DNA of 64,000 nucleotides from Alphaproteobacteria bacterium MarineAlpha11_Bin1. GTDB taxonomy: Bacteria > Pseudomonadota > Alphaproteobacteria > MPNO01 > UBA830. This document shows, piece by piece, positions 1 to 7,915 of the stretch. The translations under genes were made by a program, and so were the position numbers. The stretch lies in the NCBI GenBank assembly GCA_002937455.1, contig PTJZ01000003.1:124001-188000 (forward strand). Reading direction: 5' to 3'. Position 1 is the first letter of the stretch, and the number at the start of each line of letters is the position of its first letter. Below the pieces are notes generated by a model. The model was not told where the DNA came from. It saw only the letters and a list, made by a program, of their open reading frames with translations, and ran no database searches.

Positions 1-121
1 TTATGAATTCAATGAGTTCAGCCCGTTTTTCATGATTACCGCTATTCAGTACAATAGAAACGGGCCTACTCATTCCATCCGCATAACCGGCGATGGTCTT
101 CTTTATTTCATCGGTTAGCAA
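1..121 (-). CDS. ahpF: AhpF alkyl hydroperoxide reductase subunit F, N-terminal part
   Basis: Only the first 40 codons lie in the window; the gene continues past base 1. The translation after a likely TTG start at 119-121 resembles the N-terminal thioredoxin-fold domain of AhpF (LTDEIKKTIAG, then RPVSIVLNSG). AhpF is the FAD/NADH flavoprotein that re-reduces AhpC. It lies directly downstream of ahpC on the same strand, which is the standard operon order and the main support for the call. No ATG is available in this frame, and an AGGG sits about 11 bases upstream of the TTG. The start is therefore uncertain, the family fairly likely. Confidence 0.62.
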   Translation of the reverse strand, partial: MLTDEIKKTIAGYADGMSRPVSIVLNSGNHEKRAELIEFI

Positions 122-185
122 TAGAGCGCTAATCCCTAGAAGGTCCCAAAATTGGGATGTTGAAGATCATTTTAATTATCTTCAA

Positions 186-755
186 CTAAATTTTTCCAAC
201 GAGATCTAGTGATGGTGCGAGTGTCTCTTCACCTTCTTCCCATTTTGCCGGACAAACTTCATCGGGATGTTGCCTGACGTATTGAGCGGCCTTTACTTTC
301 CGCACCAAACTAGAGGCATCTCTCCCAACACCCTCGCAGCTAATCTCCATAAATTTAATCATTCCATCTGGATCAACCACGAATGTGCCACGCTCGGAGC
401 GGCCTTCATTCTCGCGTAGGACATTGAAGCTTCTAGAAATGTTAAATGTGTTGTCGCTGATCATTTTAAATTTGATCTTTCCCACAGCAGTGGAAGAACC
501 ATGCCATGCCTTATGGCAAAAATGACTATCTGTAGAAATTGCGTAGACATCGACCCCCATCGCTTGGAAATCATCATGGTGATTTGCCAAATCCTCCAAC
601 TCAGTCGGACATACGTAGGTGAAATCCGCCGGGTAAAAGAAGAATACATTCCATTTGCCGATCATTTCTGAACTGTCAACAGTCACGAAGTCACTATTGC
701 CAGGCTCAAAGGCTGTTGCTTGGAATGGCTGTATTTCGGTGTCAATTAGTAACAT
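186..755 (-). CDS. ahpC: AhpC alkyl hydroperoxide reductase, typical 2-Cys peroxiredoxin
   Basis: Full-length 189-residue cytosolic peroxiredoxin that reduces H2O2, organic peroxides and peroxynitrite. The peroxidatic Cys49 lies in the motif FTYVCPTE and the resolving Cys168 in EVCPAKW. The spacing and the C-terminal tail match AhpC of the AhpC/AhpF system rather than eukaryotic-type Prx. ahpF starts about 65 bases downstream on the same strand, so the two probably form one operon. The divergent intergenic region before the adenylate cyclase gene is AT-rich and could hold an OxyR-type promoter, but I cannot point to a convincing operator. All key residues are present. Confidence 0.95.
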   Translation of the reverse strand: MLLIDTEIQPFQATAFEPGNSDFVTVDSSEMIGKWNVFFFYPADFTYVCPTELEDLANHHDDFQAMGVDVYAISTDSHFCHKAWHGSSTAVGKIKFKMISDNTFNISRSFNVLRENEGRSERGTFVVDPDGMIKFMEISCEGVGRDASSLVRKVKAAQYVRQHPDEVCPAKWEEGEETLAPSLDLVGKI

Positions 756-1070
756 ACTGTGAGGTATCCTTCAGAATTAAGAGTTAGGAAACTGGGGTCG
801 ACCAGACAATGGGCCGACCGGACAATACAATGATACTGTTTCTTAATATCATTCTAAAGTAGGTTTTTTTTATATATCTAATTTTTTTTCAGAGTTGGGT
901 TGAGAGATTTACCTAATATATAGATCTAATAAATTATGATTATTTAGTCCTCAGCGTTCATGACCCTATATTGAAATATATGACAATCCACCGCTCTAGC
1001 GGAGACCTGCTTCAAGTTTATGGGCGCTCTGGGAATAGCCTGCAATTTTGAGCTCACGAAGGATATTACG
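756..1070. other. Divergent intergenic region ahpC / adenylate cyclase
   Basis: About 315 AT-rich bases between two divergent starts. It must hold the promoters of both genes. A short inverted repeat (CCGCT-CT-AGCGG) lies at 991-1002. No coding frame, RNA gene or clear operator was recognised. Confidence 0.4.
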
Positions 1071-2255
1071 ATGAGTTTTCTAAAAGACCGATTTCATGGG
1101 GTGATCAAGAAGCAGGGATTGAAAGCGGGGTTAATCCCGGTTGCAGATTTGAATGGTGAAAATGACCGTCTTAACGAAATCAAACGGCTTGATCTTGAGG
1201 AAAAGGACCTTAGTAATGATAGGCATCTAAATAATGTAACCGAGCTTGCGTGCTACCTCACCGAGAAGCCCCAATCGACGATCAATCTTCTTACGGACAA
1301 AAGCCAACTCTCAAAAAATAATCACGGATTTTCAATTCCCGAGCAAATTTTGGTACGAGAAATTCCGAGAGATATTAGTCTTTGCCAATATGTCCTTAAA
1401 CACCCACGTGAACAATTAGTGATCGAGAACGTGCGGGAGAACAATAAAACACAGAACTTCCATAAAATGGCTTTTGCACCGGATATACAATTTTATGCCG
1501 GTACACCGATTGTCACTAGTAAAGGCTTTACAGTTGGCACGTTGTGTGTGACGGATTCGAAACCGGGTAGACTCCCCCACAATATGCGTGAGGGTTTGCG
1601 ACTACTATCTGATCAAGTTAGTAATATTTTGGAATTTGGTGCGCTTAAACCACAATTCGACAATTTGGAGAACGACAAGAAAGTTTCTTTAAAAGCAGAT
1701 GCTTCCTTTTATTCTTCCGCATCAATTTTGTTTACCGATTTTGTCGGGTTTACACATATATCGGAAGATATTGACCCAGGAGAACTTATTGAAAGCCTGG
1801 ACGAATTCTTTTCAACCTTTGACCAAATCGCGACAAAACATGATCTAAGTAAAGTCAAAACCATTGGTGACTCTTATATGGCGACTGGGGGAATACCAGA
1901 TGGCCGTCAGGGCCATGCAAAAAAAGCATGTATGGCTGCTCTGGACATCACACGTGCCGTATCTGGTTTGAATGTTAAACGAGAAGTTTTGGGGCAGGCT
2001 CCTTGGAAAATAAGAGTGGGTGTCCACACCGGTCCAGTAATTGCCGGCGTCTCCGCGAATGGTTTCGATGTGTGGGGGGATACAGTCAATCTCGCATCAC
2101 GACTGGAGAGCTCTTCGGAGCCCGGCAAAGTCCATATCTCAGATATGACGCGGCAATCTTTAGGTGATACAGCAACCGTTACTGACCGGGGCCAGATCAA
2201 CATAAAAAACAAAGGTAAGATACAGACATACTTCTTGGACAACGTGTCCGATTAG
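1071..2255 (+). CDS. Soluble class III adenylate cyclase with N-terminal GAF domain
   Basis: A 394-residue protein, using the ATG at 1071. That ATG has an AAGGA ribosome site 7 bases upstream; an upstream in-frame ATG at 1020 would add 17 residues but has no such site. A GAF-like sensor domain (about residues 50-190) precedes a class III nucleotide cyclase domain (about 210-390). Numbered from 1020, the two metal-binding Asp are D240 (LFTDFVGFT) and D284 (KTIGDSYMA). The base-selecting pair is K280 and D350 and the transition-state residues are N357 and R361. A Lys/Asp pair predicts ATP rather than GTP, so the product should be cAMP. There is no membrane segment. The GAF ligand is unknown. 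Confidence 0.85.
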   Translation: MSFLKDRFHGVIKKQGLKAGLIPVADLNGENDRLNEIKRLDLEEKDLSNDRHLNNVTELACYLTEKPQSTINLLTDKSQLSKNNHGFSIPEQILVREIPRDISLCQYVLKHPREQLVIENVRENNKTQNFHKMAFAPDIQFYAGTPIVTSKGFTVGTLCVTDSKPGRLPHNMREGLRLLSDQVSNILEFGALKPQFDNLENDKKVSLKADASFYSSASILFTDFVGFTHISEDIDPGELIESLDEFFSTFDQIATKHDLSKVKTIGDSYMATGGIPDGRQGHAKKACMAALDITRAVSGLNVKREVLGQAPWKIRVGVHTGPVIAGVSANGFDVWGDTVNLASRLESSSEPGKVHISDMTRQSLGDTATVTDRGQINIKNKGKIQTYFLDNVSD

Positions 2256-2498
2256 GACTTTATCGTTTACAAGAAAGAAGGGAACAACCAGATATGTTGT
2301 TCCGACGACGCTTCGAACATTGGGGTATTGTTATTCTTTTTAGCTCAGCCTGTATAGTTAAATACGCGATGAAGATATTTAGGGATCGTTAATGGTATTC
2401 TTGGTTTTTAGCAAAATTTCGGCCGATTTTTCTCTAATATGAGCAAAGGAAATTGGAAATTTATATATCCGATCTATATTCCAGGGACACATCTTTAA

Positions 2499-3551
2499 AT
2501 GTCGCCAAAAATTGAGAGGTTATCCTCCTTCGAATTCGATCACGGTGAGGTAATTGTCGATGTTAGATCGCCTTCCGAATTTAAGGAAGATCACATCCCC
2601 GGCTCAATAAATTTACCGGTTCTAAGTGACAACGAGTTTAAAAAGGTCGGGACGATTTACAAAGAAGTTTCCCCATTTGACGCATCAAAAATTGGTGCCG
2701 CGCTGGTATCAAAAAACATTTCAACACACTTGGGCGAGTATTTTTATGACAAGCCCCAAACTACGAAATTTGTATTCTACTGTGCCCGCGGGGGAAAACG
2801 TTCGAGTTCCTTTGCCCAAGTATGTTCGATGGTCGGTTGGCCTACCTGTGTAATTGACGGGGGATACAAGGCCTATAGAAAGCATGTTACTGGAAGCATC
2901 GAAAAACTTTGTAACGGATATAAATTCCTCTTGATCGGCGGAAAAACCGGTACGGGTAAGACAGAAATCCTCAATCACTTAGAGGTTAAAGGCTATGACG
3001 TTCTTAACCTAGAACGGCTTGCAGTTCATCGCGGTAGCTTGCTCGGTGCTCATAAAGATCAGGATCAACCGGCGCAAAAGCTTTTTGAGACAAGGATCTT
3101 TGAAAAGATAAAAACCTTTAATGATCAGAAAACTATTTTTGCAGAAGCGGAAAGTAACAAGATTGGTCGTGTTTTTATTCCTGCGGCATTGTGGAAGAAA
3201 ATGAAGGCAGCGCCAATTTTTATTATTGAGAACCAAAACGAACATCGTGTGAGCTTCATATTAAAGGAATATGACCCTGATTTTCTGCAACGAAAAGCAA
3301 TTCCCAATCTGTTATCGTTTATTGATAAAAAATCAAATGCTATCGATACAGAAAAACTACGGAAGTTAGTTAGTGAGGGAAAATGGAGCGAATTCGTTCA
3401 AGAAATACTCACCAGTCACTATGATCCTTTATATCAACATGCCATATCCAAGCGGATTGCTCCGATAGTTAAAAGATTACAGATCAATCAGCCGGTGGAG
3501 CAAAGCATACCGTACCTCTGCCAAGAACTAATAGAAGCTTGCGGAAGTTGA
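2499..3551 (+). CDS. mnmH: tRNA 2-selenouridine synthase (SelU/MnmH)
   Basis: A 350-residue enzyme that replaces the sulfur of 2-thiouridine at wobble position 34 of some tRNAs with selenium, using selenophosphate and a geranylated intermediate. An N-terminal rhodanese domain (about 1-130) carries the catalytic Cys95 in FYCARGGKRSS. A P-loop ATPase-like domain follows, with Walker A from about 147 to 155 (GGKTGTGKT). Length and domain order match the family. Its presence implies that the cell makes selenophosphate with a SelD encoded elsewhere. That matters because the next locus, on the opposite strand, contains a probable selenocysteine protein. Also called SelU or YbbB. Confidence 0.93.
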   Translation: MSPKIERLSSFEFDHGEVIVDVRSPSEFKEDHIPGSINLPVLSDNEFKKVGTIYKEVSPFDASKIGAALVSKNISTHLGEYFYDKPQTTKFVFYCARGGKRSSSFAQVCSMVGWPTCVIDGGYKAYRKHVTGSIEKLCNGYKFLLIGGKTGTGKTEILNHLEVKGYDVLNLERLAVHRGSLLGAHKDQDQPAQKLFETRIFEKIKTFNDQKTIFAEAESNKIGRVFIPAALWKKMKAAPIFIIENQNEHRVSFILKEYDPDFLQRKAIPNLLSFIDKKSNAIDTEKLRKLVSEGKWSEFVQEILTSHYDPLYQHAISKRIAPIVKRLQINQPVEQSIPYLCQELIEACGS

Positions 3552-3658
3552 AGATCAAGCCGGCTGGTATTTCTGCTAAATATAATCCAAGCAAGTCCTC
3601 CTAGGCAGTAAAAAGCGAGTCAAATCCTTAGGACTTTCATGAAATCTCCTAGATTTGA

Positions 3659-4072
3659 CTACTGAGAAACAGCCTGTTCCAATAATTCCTTAATATCCTC
3701 TTCGCCGGTCTGGGCGATAAGGCGCCCAACTTCTTCTCCACTCTTAAGGAGGATTAGGGTCGACCGACGCGGCACCTTTCGGTTCCTCGTAACCTCTTTG
3801 TTTCGGAAAGTATCCCAGTCAACGAGGATAAAAGTGATTGCCTTATTATATTTTGGATTGCCCGCACGGAGCTTTCTCAGCACTCGATCTTGACGAGCGC
3901 AGGTACTTCACCAACTTGATTTGTAAAAAAGGAGAGCGGAGCCGCCTTTTGAAAGTGCTTCTTTAATTACGCCCGCTTTGTACTCGACCCAACTAACATT
4001 AGCATTTGCTGCGATTGGGGCCGCAGTGCAAAAAAACAATACCGTAATTAGCCCAGTAAAATAATTTTTCAT
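3659..4072 (-). CDS. Periplasmic thioredoxin-like selenoprotein (in-frame TGA = Sec55)
   Basis: One continuous frame of 137 codons ending in TAG, crossed by a single TGA at 3908-3910. The ATG at 4072 follows a strong AGGAGG site. The product begins with a signal peptide cleaved near ANA-NVS. The TGA is codon 55 and falls in W-U-S-T-C, exactly where thioredoxin-fold proteins carry the first Cys of CxxC; Cys58 is the resolving residue. After the TGA the frame stays protein-like (ARQDRVLRKL, then FILVDWDTFRN and VPRRSTLILLKSG, the last containing the usual cis-Pro region). A stem-loop follows the TGA. The upstream neighbour is a CcdA-like electron transporter that could reduce it. The alternative, a nonsense mutation or sequencing error in a Cys-type gene, would have to hit this one codon by chance. 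Confidence 0.8.
3880..3900 (-). promoter_or_regulatory. Putative bacterial SECIS stem-loop
   Basis: On the minus strand, starting 8 bases after the TGA, lies a 7-bp stem (GCGCTCG with CGAGTGC, one G-U pair) closing a 7-base loop UCAAGAU. Bacterial SECIS hairpins lie within the coding sequence just downstream of the UGA and bind SelB. The loop starts 15 bases after the UGA, at the short end of the usual range. A guanine falls among the first loop bases only if the closing G-C pair opens. The position is right, the fit to consensus imperfect. Confidence 0.5.
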
Positions 4073-4097
4073 AAATCTTCCTCCTCTGATCGATACG

Positions 4098-4811
4098 TCA
4101 TAAAGCAACTGATAGATCTTGAAACCAAATCGGAATTATTCCGATAGCCCATGATTCTATAACTTTGGTGAAATCAAACAGGATTGCGACGCCCACGGCA
4201 ACAAAAGCTGCTGCCAAAATAGTTTTTGAGTTTTTTGCCAGTCTTTGAAACCTCGCAAACCGCCGTGTGACGGTCTCCCGGGCGCCATAGGCTAGTAACA
4301 GAATTACGGTTGATGCTCCCAAAGCGAAAGTTGTCATGATGGCAACCGACCAGAGTAATGATCCTCCCTGCGATGCAATTGATATCGCTCCGCCAAGCGT
4401 CGGACCAATACAGGGTGACCATGCTGCCCCCAGAAATATACCACCGATAAAATGACCACTAAGACCCCTGTGAAGTGATGCTCCAGCAAGTCGATCACCT
4501 TTGTTAGACATGCTGACAGTGATCGTGGTGAAGCGGTTGTTAAGCGCCGGCACCATCAGGACCACACCAAAAAATATCATTGCTAATGAACCAATCTTTG
4601 CCATCAGTTCGGCGTCTAGACCAATTGTTGATCCCATGGTCGCAACCAAGGCGCCAAGCACGACAAACGAGAGGCTTAAGCCAGCAGCGAGCGCCACGGG
4701 GCCGCCCCGTTCCTGTTGGAGAAGGGAGCCGAGAATAATTGGCAGGACCGGAAGAACACACGGATTGATGAAAGTCAGCAATCCGGCTCCATATCCAAAT
4801 ACAAGTTCCAA
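4098..4811 (-). CDS. CcdA/DsbD-type thiol-disulfide transmembrane electron transporter
   Basis: A 237-residue polytopic membrane protein of the CcdA/DsbD-transmembrane family, which carries reducing equivalents from cytosolic thioredoxin to periplasmic partners. The two redox Cys are C18 (FINPCVLPVLP) and C134 (WSPCIGPTLGG), in the two pseudo-symmetric halves typical of CcdA. It starts with TTG at 4809-4811, preceded 6 bases upstream by GGAGGT. The selenocysteine thioredoxin gene starts 25 bases after its stop, so the two are almost surely one operon and the thioredoxin is the obvious acceptor. No cytochrome c maturation genes are adjacent, so a narrower role than general CcdA is likely. Confidence 0.88.
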   Translation of the reverse strand: MELVFGYGAGLLTFINPCVLPVLPIILGSLLQQERGGPVALAAGLSLSFVVLGALVATMGSTIGLDAELMAKIGSLAMIFFGVVLMVPALNNRFTTITVSMSNKGDRLAGASLHRGLSGHFIGGIFLGAAWSPCIGPTLGGAISIASQGGSLLWSVAIMTTFALGASTVILLLAYGARETVTRRFARFQRLAKNSKTILAAAFVAVGVAILFDFTKVIESWAIGIIPIWFQDLSVAL

Positions 4812-5400
4812 AATTATACCTCCTGATTAGAAGGAATTCGATAATTCCAACAGGCACAGAAAAGATAATCAACATAGAGTTTTTAAGATTTCTCTGAGGG
4901 ACAGGCGGAGTTGCCATTATAGGACTAGATGGCCGGACCATTTAAAACTTAACGTTGGTATAGCCACCACACCCTGAGGATATCCGAAAAACACCTTTAT
5001 TTTTTGACTATGACGATATTTGAAAGTACTTGAAATTTTACGACAAAACTCGAATGAAAGATTTTTTCAATTTATTGGAAAACCTAGTCCACTTTTTTTG
5101 TTTTTTCGTGAGCAGTAGTAAGACATAAAGTTAAAGTTGCGACTACATCGGTCCAGTCACCTTTAATCAGATAGATTTTGACTGAATTTTACTTCGACAG
5201 TGTCAAAGGTTTAAATTTTACCAACTTGCGAGCGTTATCTATCCCATGCGAGCATCTGATGCCGGCAACTCCAAAATCAAGAAAGTCGTCAAGAAAAGTG
5301 TGTTGGACATTTTTTAATTACCTCGTGTTTCTAGATCAGAAGGCTTTGCAAATTAGTAATCCTCATCTTCTCTCCAAAAGACATGGCAAGATATAGCAAT
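4812..5400. other. Non-coding stretch upstream of the ccdA-like gene
   Basis: 589 AT-rich bases lie between the ccdA-like gene and the dioxygenase gene, both on the minus strand. The GGAGGT ribosome site of the ccdA-like gene is at its left end. The only open frame (plus strand, about 5178-5396) starts with TTG, lacks a ribosome site and does not look like a protein. No RNA gene or repeat was recognised. Confidence 0.4.
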
Positions 5401-6261
5401 TTAAAATGCAGCCATAGGTTTACGCCCTTGGACTGTAGTCCGACGTAAAAGTCTACGTTCTCCAGCAGAGAAATCGGTGCGTGCGTGATTTGTGCATCGA
5501 TTGTCCCAAGCGACCAAATCACCAGGTTTCCATTTATGTTGATATATAATTTCAGATCGCTCTGAATGTTCAAATAGGCGGGACAGCACACTCTGACTTT
5601 CTTCATCGTCAAAACCGATAATTCGCCGTGTTAATAACCGGTTTACATATACGGATATCCTCTCGGTTTCTTCATGCCGAATAAATATTGGGTGTACAGC
5701 GCTACCTTTATAGCCATCCACTCGAAGTGACCGCTTCATTTTGGCTGAGACGTCAACACCTGTATAAAATCCTTGCTCGGCTTCCGCTTTGGATAGTCGG
5801 AGTTTTAGATCTCCGGGAAGTGTATCGAAAGCTAGGCACATATTTGCGAACAATGTGTCTCCACCCTCTTTGGGAACCTCCAACGCATAGAGCATTGTGT
5901 ACCTATATGGGTCCCGCTCATATGCACCATCTGTGTGAAAATGCATCTCACCATCCGGCAAGGAACCGATTACTTTCCCATCTTCTCTAATATTAGAGAC
6001 CAGCATCACCGACTGGTGCAGTTGATCTCCGGATTTTGATCCCCTCGAATGCGGCGATTTTGAGGGGAGCTCGCCAAACATACGAGAAAAACGTACCTGA
6101 TCTTTATCCTGAAGATTCTGGTCAGGGAAAATAAGGACGTGATATTTAAGCCAAGCTGCATGTATCGTACTGAAATCATCGCACGATATATCCTTTGATA
6201 GGTTAATGCCAAGCACCCGCGCACCCAAAGCCGCGTCCAGCGGCATGATTTCTATTGACAC
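5401..6261 (-). CDS. TauD/TfdA-family Fe(II)/2-oxoglutarate dioxygenase
   Basis: Cytosolic 2-oxoglutarate-dependent dioxygenase; substrate not predictable. In the longest frame (TTG at 6303, 300 residues) the metal ligands are H123 and D125 (HFHTDGAY) and H273 (CTNHARTD), with R288 as the 2-oxoglutarate-binding Arg. I prefer the GTG at 6259-6261, which has GGGGAGG about 5 bases upstream and gives 286 residues beginning at SIEIMPLDA, the usual start of the fold. It stands alone. The family includes taurine, alkylsulfate and herbicide dioxygenases, and a second paralogue lies at 62 kb. Confidence 0.87.
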   Translation of the reverse strand: MSIEIMPLDAALGARVLGINLSKDISCDDFSTIHAAWLKYHVLIFPDQNLQDKDQVRFSRMFGELPSKSPHSRGSKSGDQLHQSVMLVSNIREDGKVIGSLPDGEMHFHTDGAYERDPYRYTMLYALEVPKEGGDTLFANMCLAFDTLPGDLKLRLSKAEAEQGFYTGVDVSAKMKRSLRVDGYKGSAVHPIFIRHEETERISVYVNRLLTRRIIGFDDEESQSVLSRLFEHSERSEIIYQHKWKPGDLVAWDNRCTNHARTDFSAGERRLLRRTTVQGRKPMAAF

Positions 6262-6571
6262 GTGTCCCTCCCCTCGTTTGATCGGTATCGCCTTCGAACC
6301 CAAATCCCAAATTAACTTAGCTTTATTGAGATGCGACTGAAACCTGCTCGAACTTGCGTGGACGTTTATAAGCCCTCTGGGCGAAGCTTATACAAAAGGT
6401 CGACTCCTGTTGGAGGCTCACCTAGCCCAGTGAATAGAGATTAGACTGGACGGGTAGTGTATCTGTCAGAATGGACATAGTAATATAATATTCAAAATTT
6501 GAACCAAAATCAGAAGTTTGTCTGGCCAAGTTTGAGCTGTAATACGTTTTCATACAGAATTGGAGTTACAA

Positions 6572-7177
6572 ATGCAGGGTTATGAGCCATTTATAGAACT
6601 AGTAGAGGTCGAGAAGGCAACCGGTGACAGAAAACACCTTTACGACGATCTAGAAAGGGTAAGGGGTAAAGGACGGGTATCAAACCTTTTTAAAGCATAT
6701 GGGGCTTTTCCCGAGCTTGGTATAGCAAATTTCAAGAGACTTACTGTCTTGCTAAGCCGCGGTACGCTCAGCGAAAAGCTGAAGGAATCCGTGATGACAG
6801 CTTTGGCCGTCATAAATCATTGTGATTACTGTGTTTCCTTTCATGGATCGCAACTGCAATCGCTTGGTTCAAGTGATACGGAAATCGCAGCTGCGCGAGA
6901 GTTTAATCCAGAAGATATTGATTTTTCTCCCAAAGAAAGAGCGCTTTTTGAGTATGCAATGAAGGCCAATGGTGATGCCCACTCAATTACTCCTGAGGAC
7001 ATCAAAGTTTGTCGTGATTTGGGAACTACGGATGCGGAATTTGTTGAAATTCTGGAGACGGTAAATACAGGAAATGCGTTTAACACTTTTGCAGGTGCTC
7101 TAAATATTGGCGCAGATAACTTCCTTAGTTATGCGATGGACGAGTATCGTGAGAAGAAAGCGGCGGCGAATTCATGA
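6572..7177 (+). CDS. AhpD-like carboxymuconolactone decarboxylase-family protein
   Basis: A 201-residue all-helical protein of the AhpD/CMD family, using the ATG at 6572 with GGAG 6 bases before it. The longer TTG start at 6560 overlaps that ribosome site. The signature HCDYCVSFH supplies the CxxC pair plus His (C88, C91, H95 numbered from 6560), with an upstream Glu (KLKESVM), as in the AhpD proton relay. Such proteins have thiol-dependent peroxidase or disulfide-reductase activity. The stop overlaps the start of a thioredoxin gene (ATGA), so the neighbour probably reduces this CxxC. Confidence 0.85.
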   Translation: MQGYEPFIELVEVEKATGDRKHLYDDLERVRGKGRVSNLFKAYGAFPELGIANFKRLTVLLSRGTLSEKLKESVMTALAVINHCDYCVSFHGSQLQSLGSSDTEIAAAREFNPEDIDFSPKERALFEYAMKANGDAHSITPEDIKVCRDLGTTDAEFVEILETVNTGNAFNTFAGALNIGADNFLSYAMDEYREKKAAANS

Positions 7178-7524
7178 GTACCTTTCGGGATATCAGTCAG
7201 GTAGAAGTTTTTGATGAAGTCATCGGCAGCGGTTCACTGACGCTGGTCAAGTTCCAATCGGAGCTTTGTGTCATTTGCCGCAAACTAGATCCCATGCTTG
7301 TTGCTGTGAAAAATGGATTTGAGAAATCAATAAATGTAGCAAACGCAGATGTCGAAGCTAATATTGACCTCGCAAATCGGTATAACATTCAGACGCTACC
7401 AACACTGATTCTATTTAAAAAGGGTACCGAACTCGACCGGCTGCAGGGGTTTCAGACTGCGAGCATGCTCCGAAATTGGATTACCCCCTTCTTAGAAAGT
7501 TTAGGCAATGAACGAAAAAAATAA
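7174..7524 (+). CDS. Thioredoxin-family protein with CVIC active site
   Basis: A 116-residue single-domain thioredoxin fold without a signal peptide. The active site is C32-V-I-C35 (ELCVICRKLDP) instead of WCGPC, so both the Trp and the Gly-Pro are replaced and the redox potential probably differs from housekeeping thioredoxin. The cis-Pro loop is present (QTLPTLILFKKG). It begins inside the stop of the AhpD-like gene (ATGA) and its own end overlaps the RidA gene by 17 bases, so the three genes are translationally coupled. It probably acts as the dedicated reductant of the AhpD-like protein. Confidence 0.85.
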   Translation: MSTFRDISQVEVFDEVIGSGSLTLVKFQSELCVICRKLDPMLVAVKNGFEKSINVANADVEANIDLANRYNIQTLPTLILFKKGTELDRLQGFQTASMLRNWITPFLESLGNERKK

Positions 7525-7915
7525 TTCTGAAGTTTCTTTAATTGACACGGAACGCGCACCCGCCGCGCCAGGCCCGTTTTCTCATGCCGCAGAAGTAGCG
7601 GATTGGGTCTATACATCGGGTATGGGAGGTCTACTTCCGGAGACAGGAGAAGTAATTTCCGACGACGTTATAGAGCAGACGGAACAAGCTATCCGCAACG
7701 TGGAGGAGATACTTTCAGCAGCCGGCTGTGGCCTGACCGATGTGGTCAAGGTAACTTTATACTTGACTGATATGGCCGATTATCCGCGGGTCAACAAAGT
7801 CTATGAAGATGCATTTTCGCCACACAAGCCGGCCCGCACCTGTGTAGCGGTATCGGCATTACCCGTCAGGGAGAGAATGAAGCTGGACACGGTAGCTTAC
7901 AAAGCTGCACGATAA
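7508..7915 (+). CDS. RidA/YjgF-family enamine/imine deaminase
   Basis: A 135-residue member of the RidA (YjgF/YER057c/UK114) family, which hydrolyses reactive enamines and imines such as 2-aminoacrylate and thus protects PLP enzymes. The conserved carboxylate-binding Arg is in PARTCVAVSALP, and the trimer-forming core (GPFSHAAEVADWVYTSG) is intact. The N-terminal extension of about 10 residues is unusual but small. The start overlaps the upstream thioredoxin gene, so it belongs to the AhpD-thioredoxin-RidA operon. That suggests a role in metabolite damage under oxidative or nitrosative stress. Confidence 0.86.
   Translation: MNEKNNSEVSLIDTERAPAAPGPFSHAAEVADWVYTSGMGGLLPETGEVISDDVIEQTEQAIRNVEEILSAAGCGLTDVVKVTLYLTDMADYPRVNKVYEDAFSPHKPARTCVAVSALPVRERMKLDTVAYKAAR

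Noticed and set aside
991..1002. Inverted repeat upstream of the cyclase as an operator
   Set aside because: Only 5 bp per arm and no match to a known regulator site, so mentioned but not called.
3659..4108. Two separate small genes (3659-3883 and 3908-4108), or a nonsense pseudogene
   Set aside because: Both halves are in the same frame and together make one thioredoxin fold. The stop falls exactly on the catalytic Cys codon, so selenocysteine is the simpler reading, though a sequencing error cannot be ruled out from one sequence.
5178..5396. Plus-strand 72-codon frame upstream of the dioxygenase
   Set aside because: TTG start without ribosome site, AT-rich random-looking protein, antisense to the gene region.
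6391..6425. Possible selC (tRNA-Sec) because of a T-arm-like GGTCGACTCC and nearby hairpin
   Set aside because: No matching 5' acceptor half, no anticodon TCA arm and no CCA are present. It is only a short imperfect hairpin between two genes.
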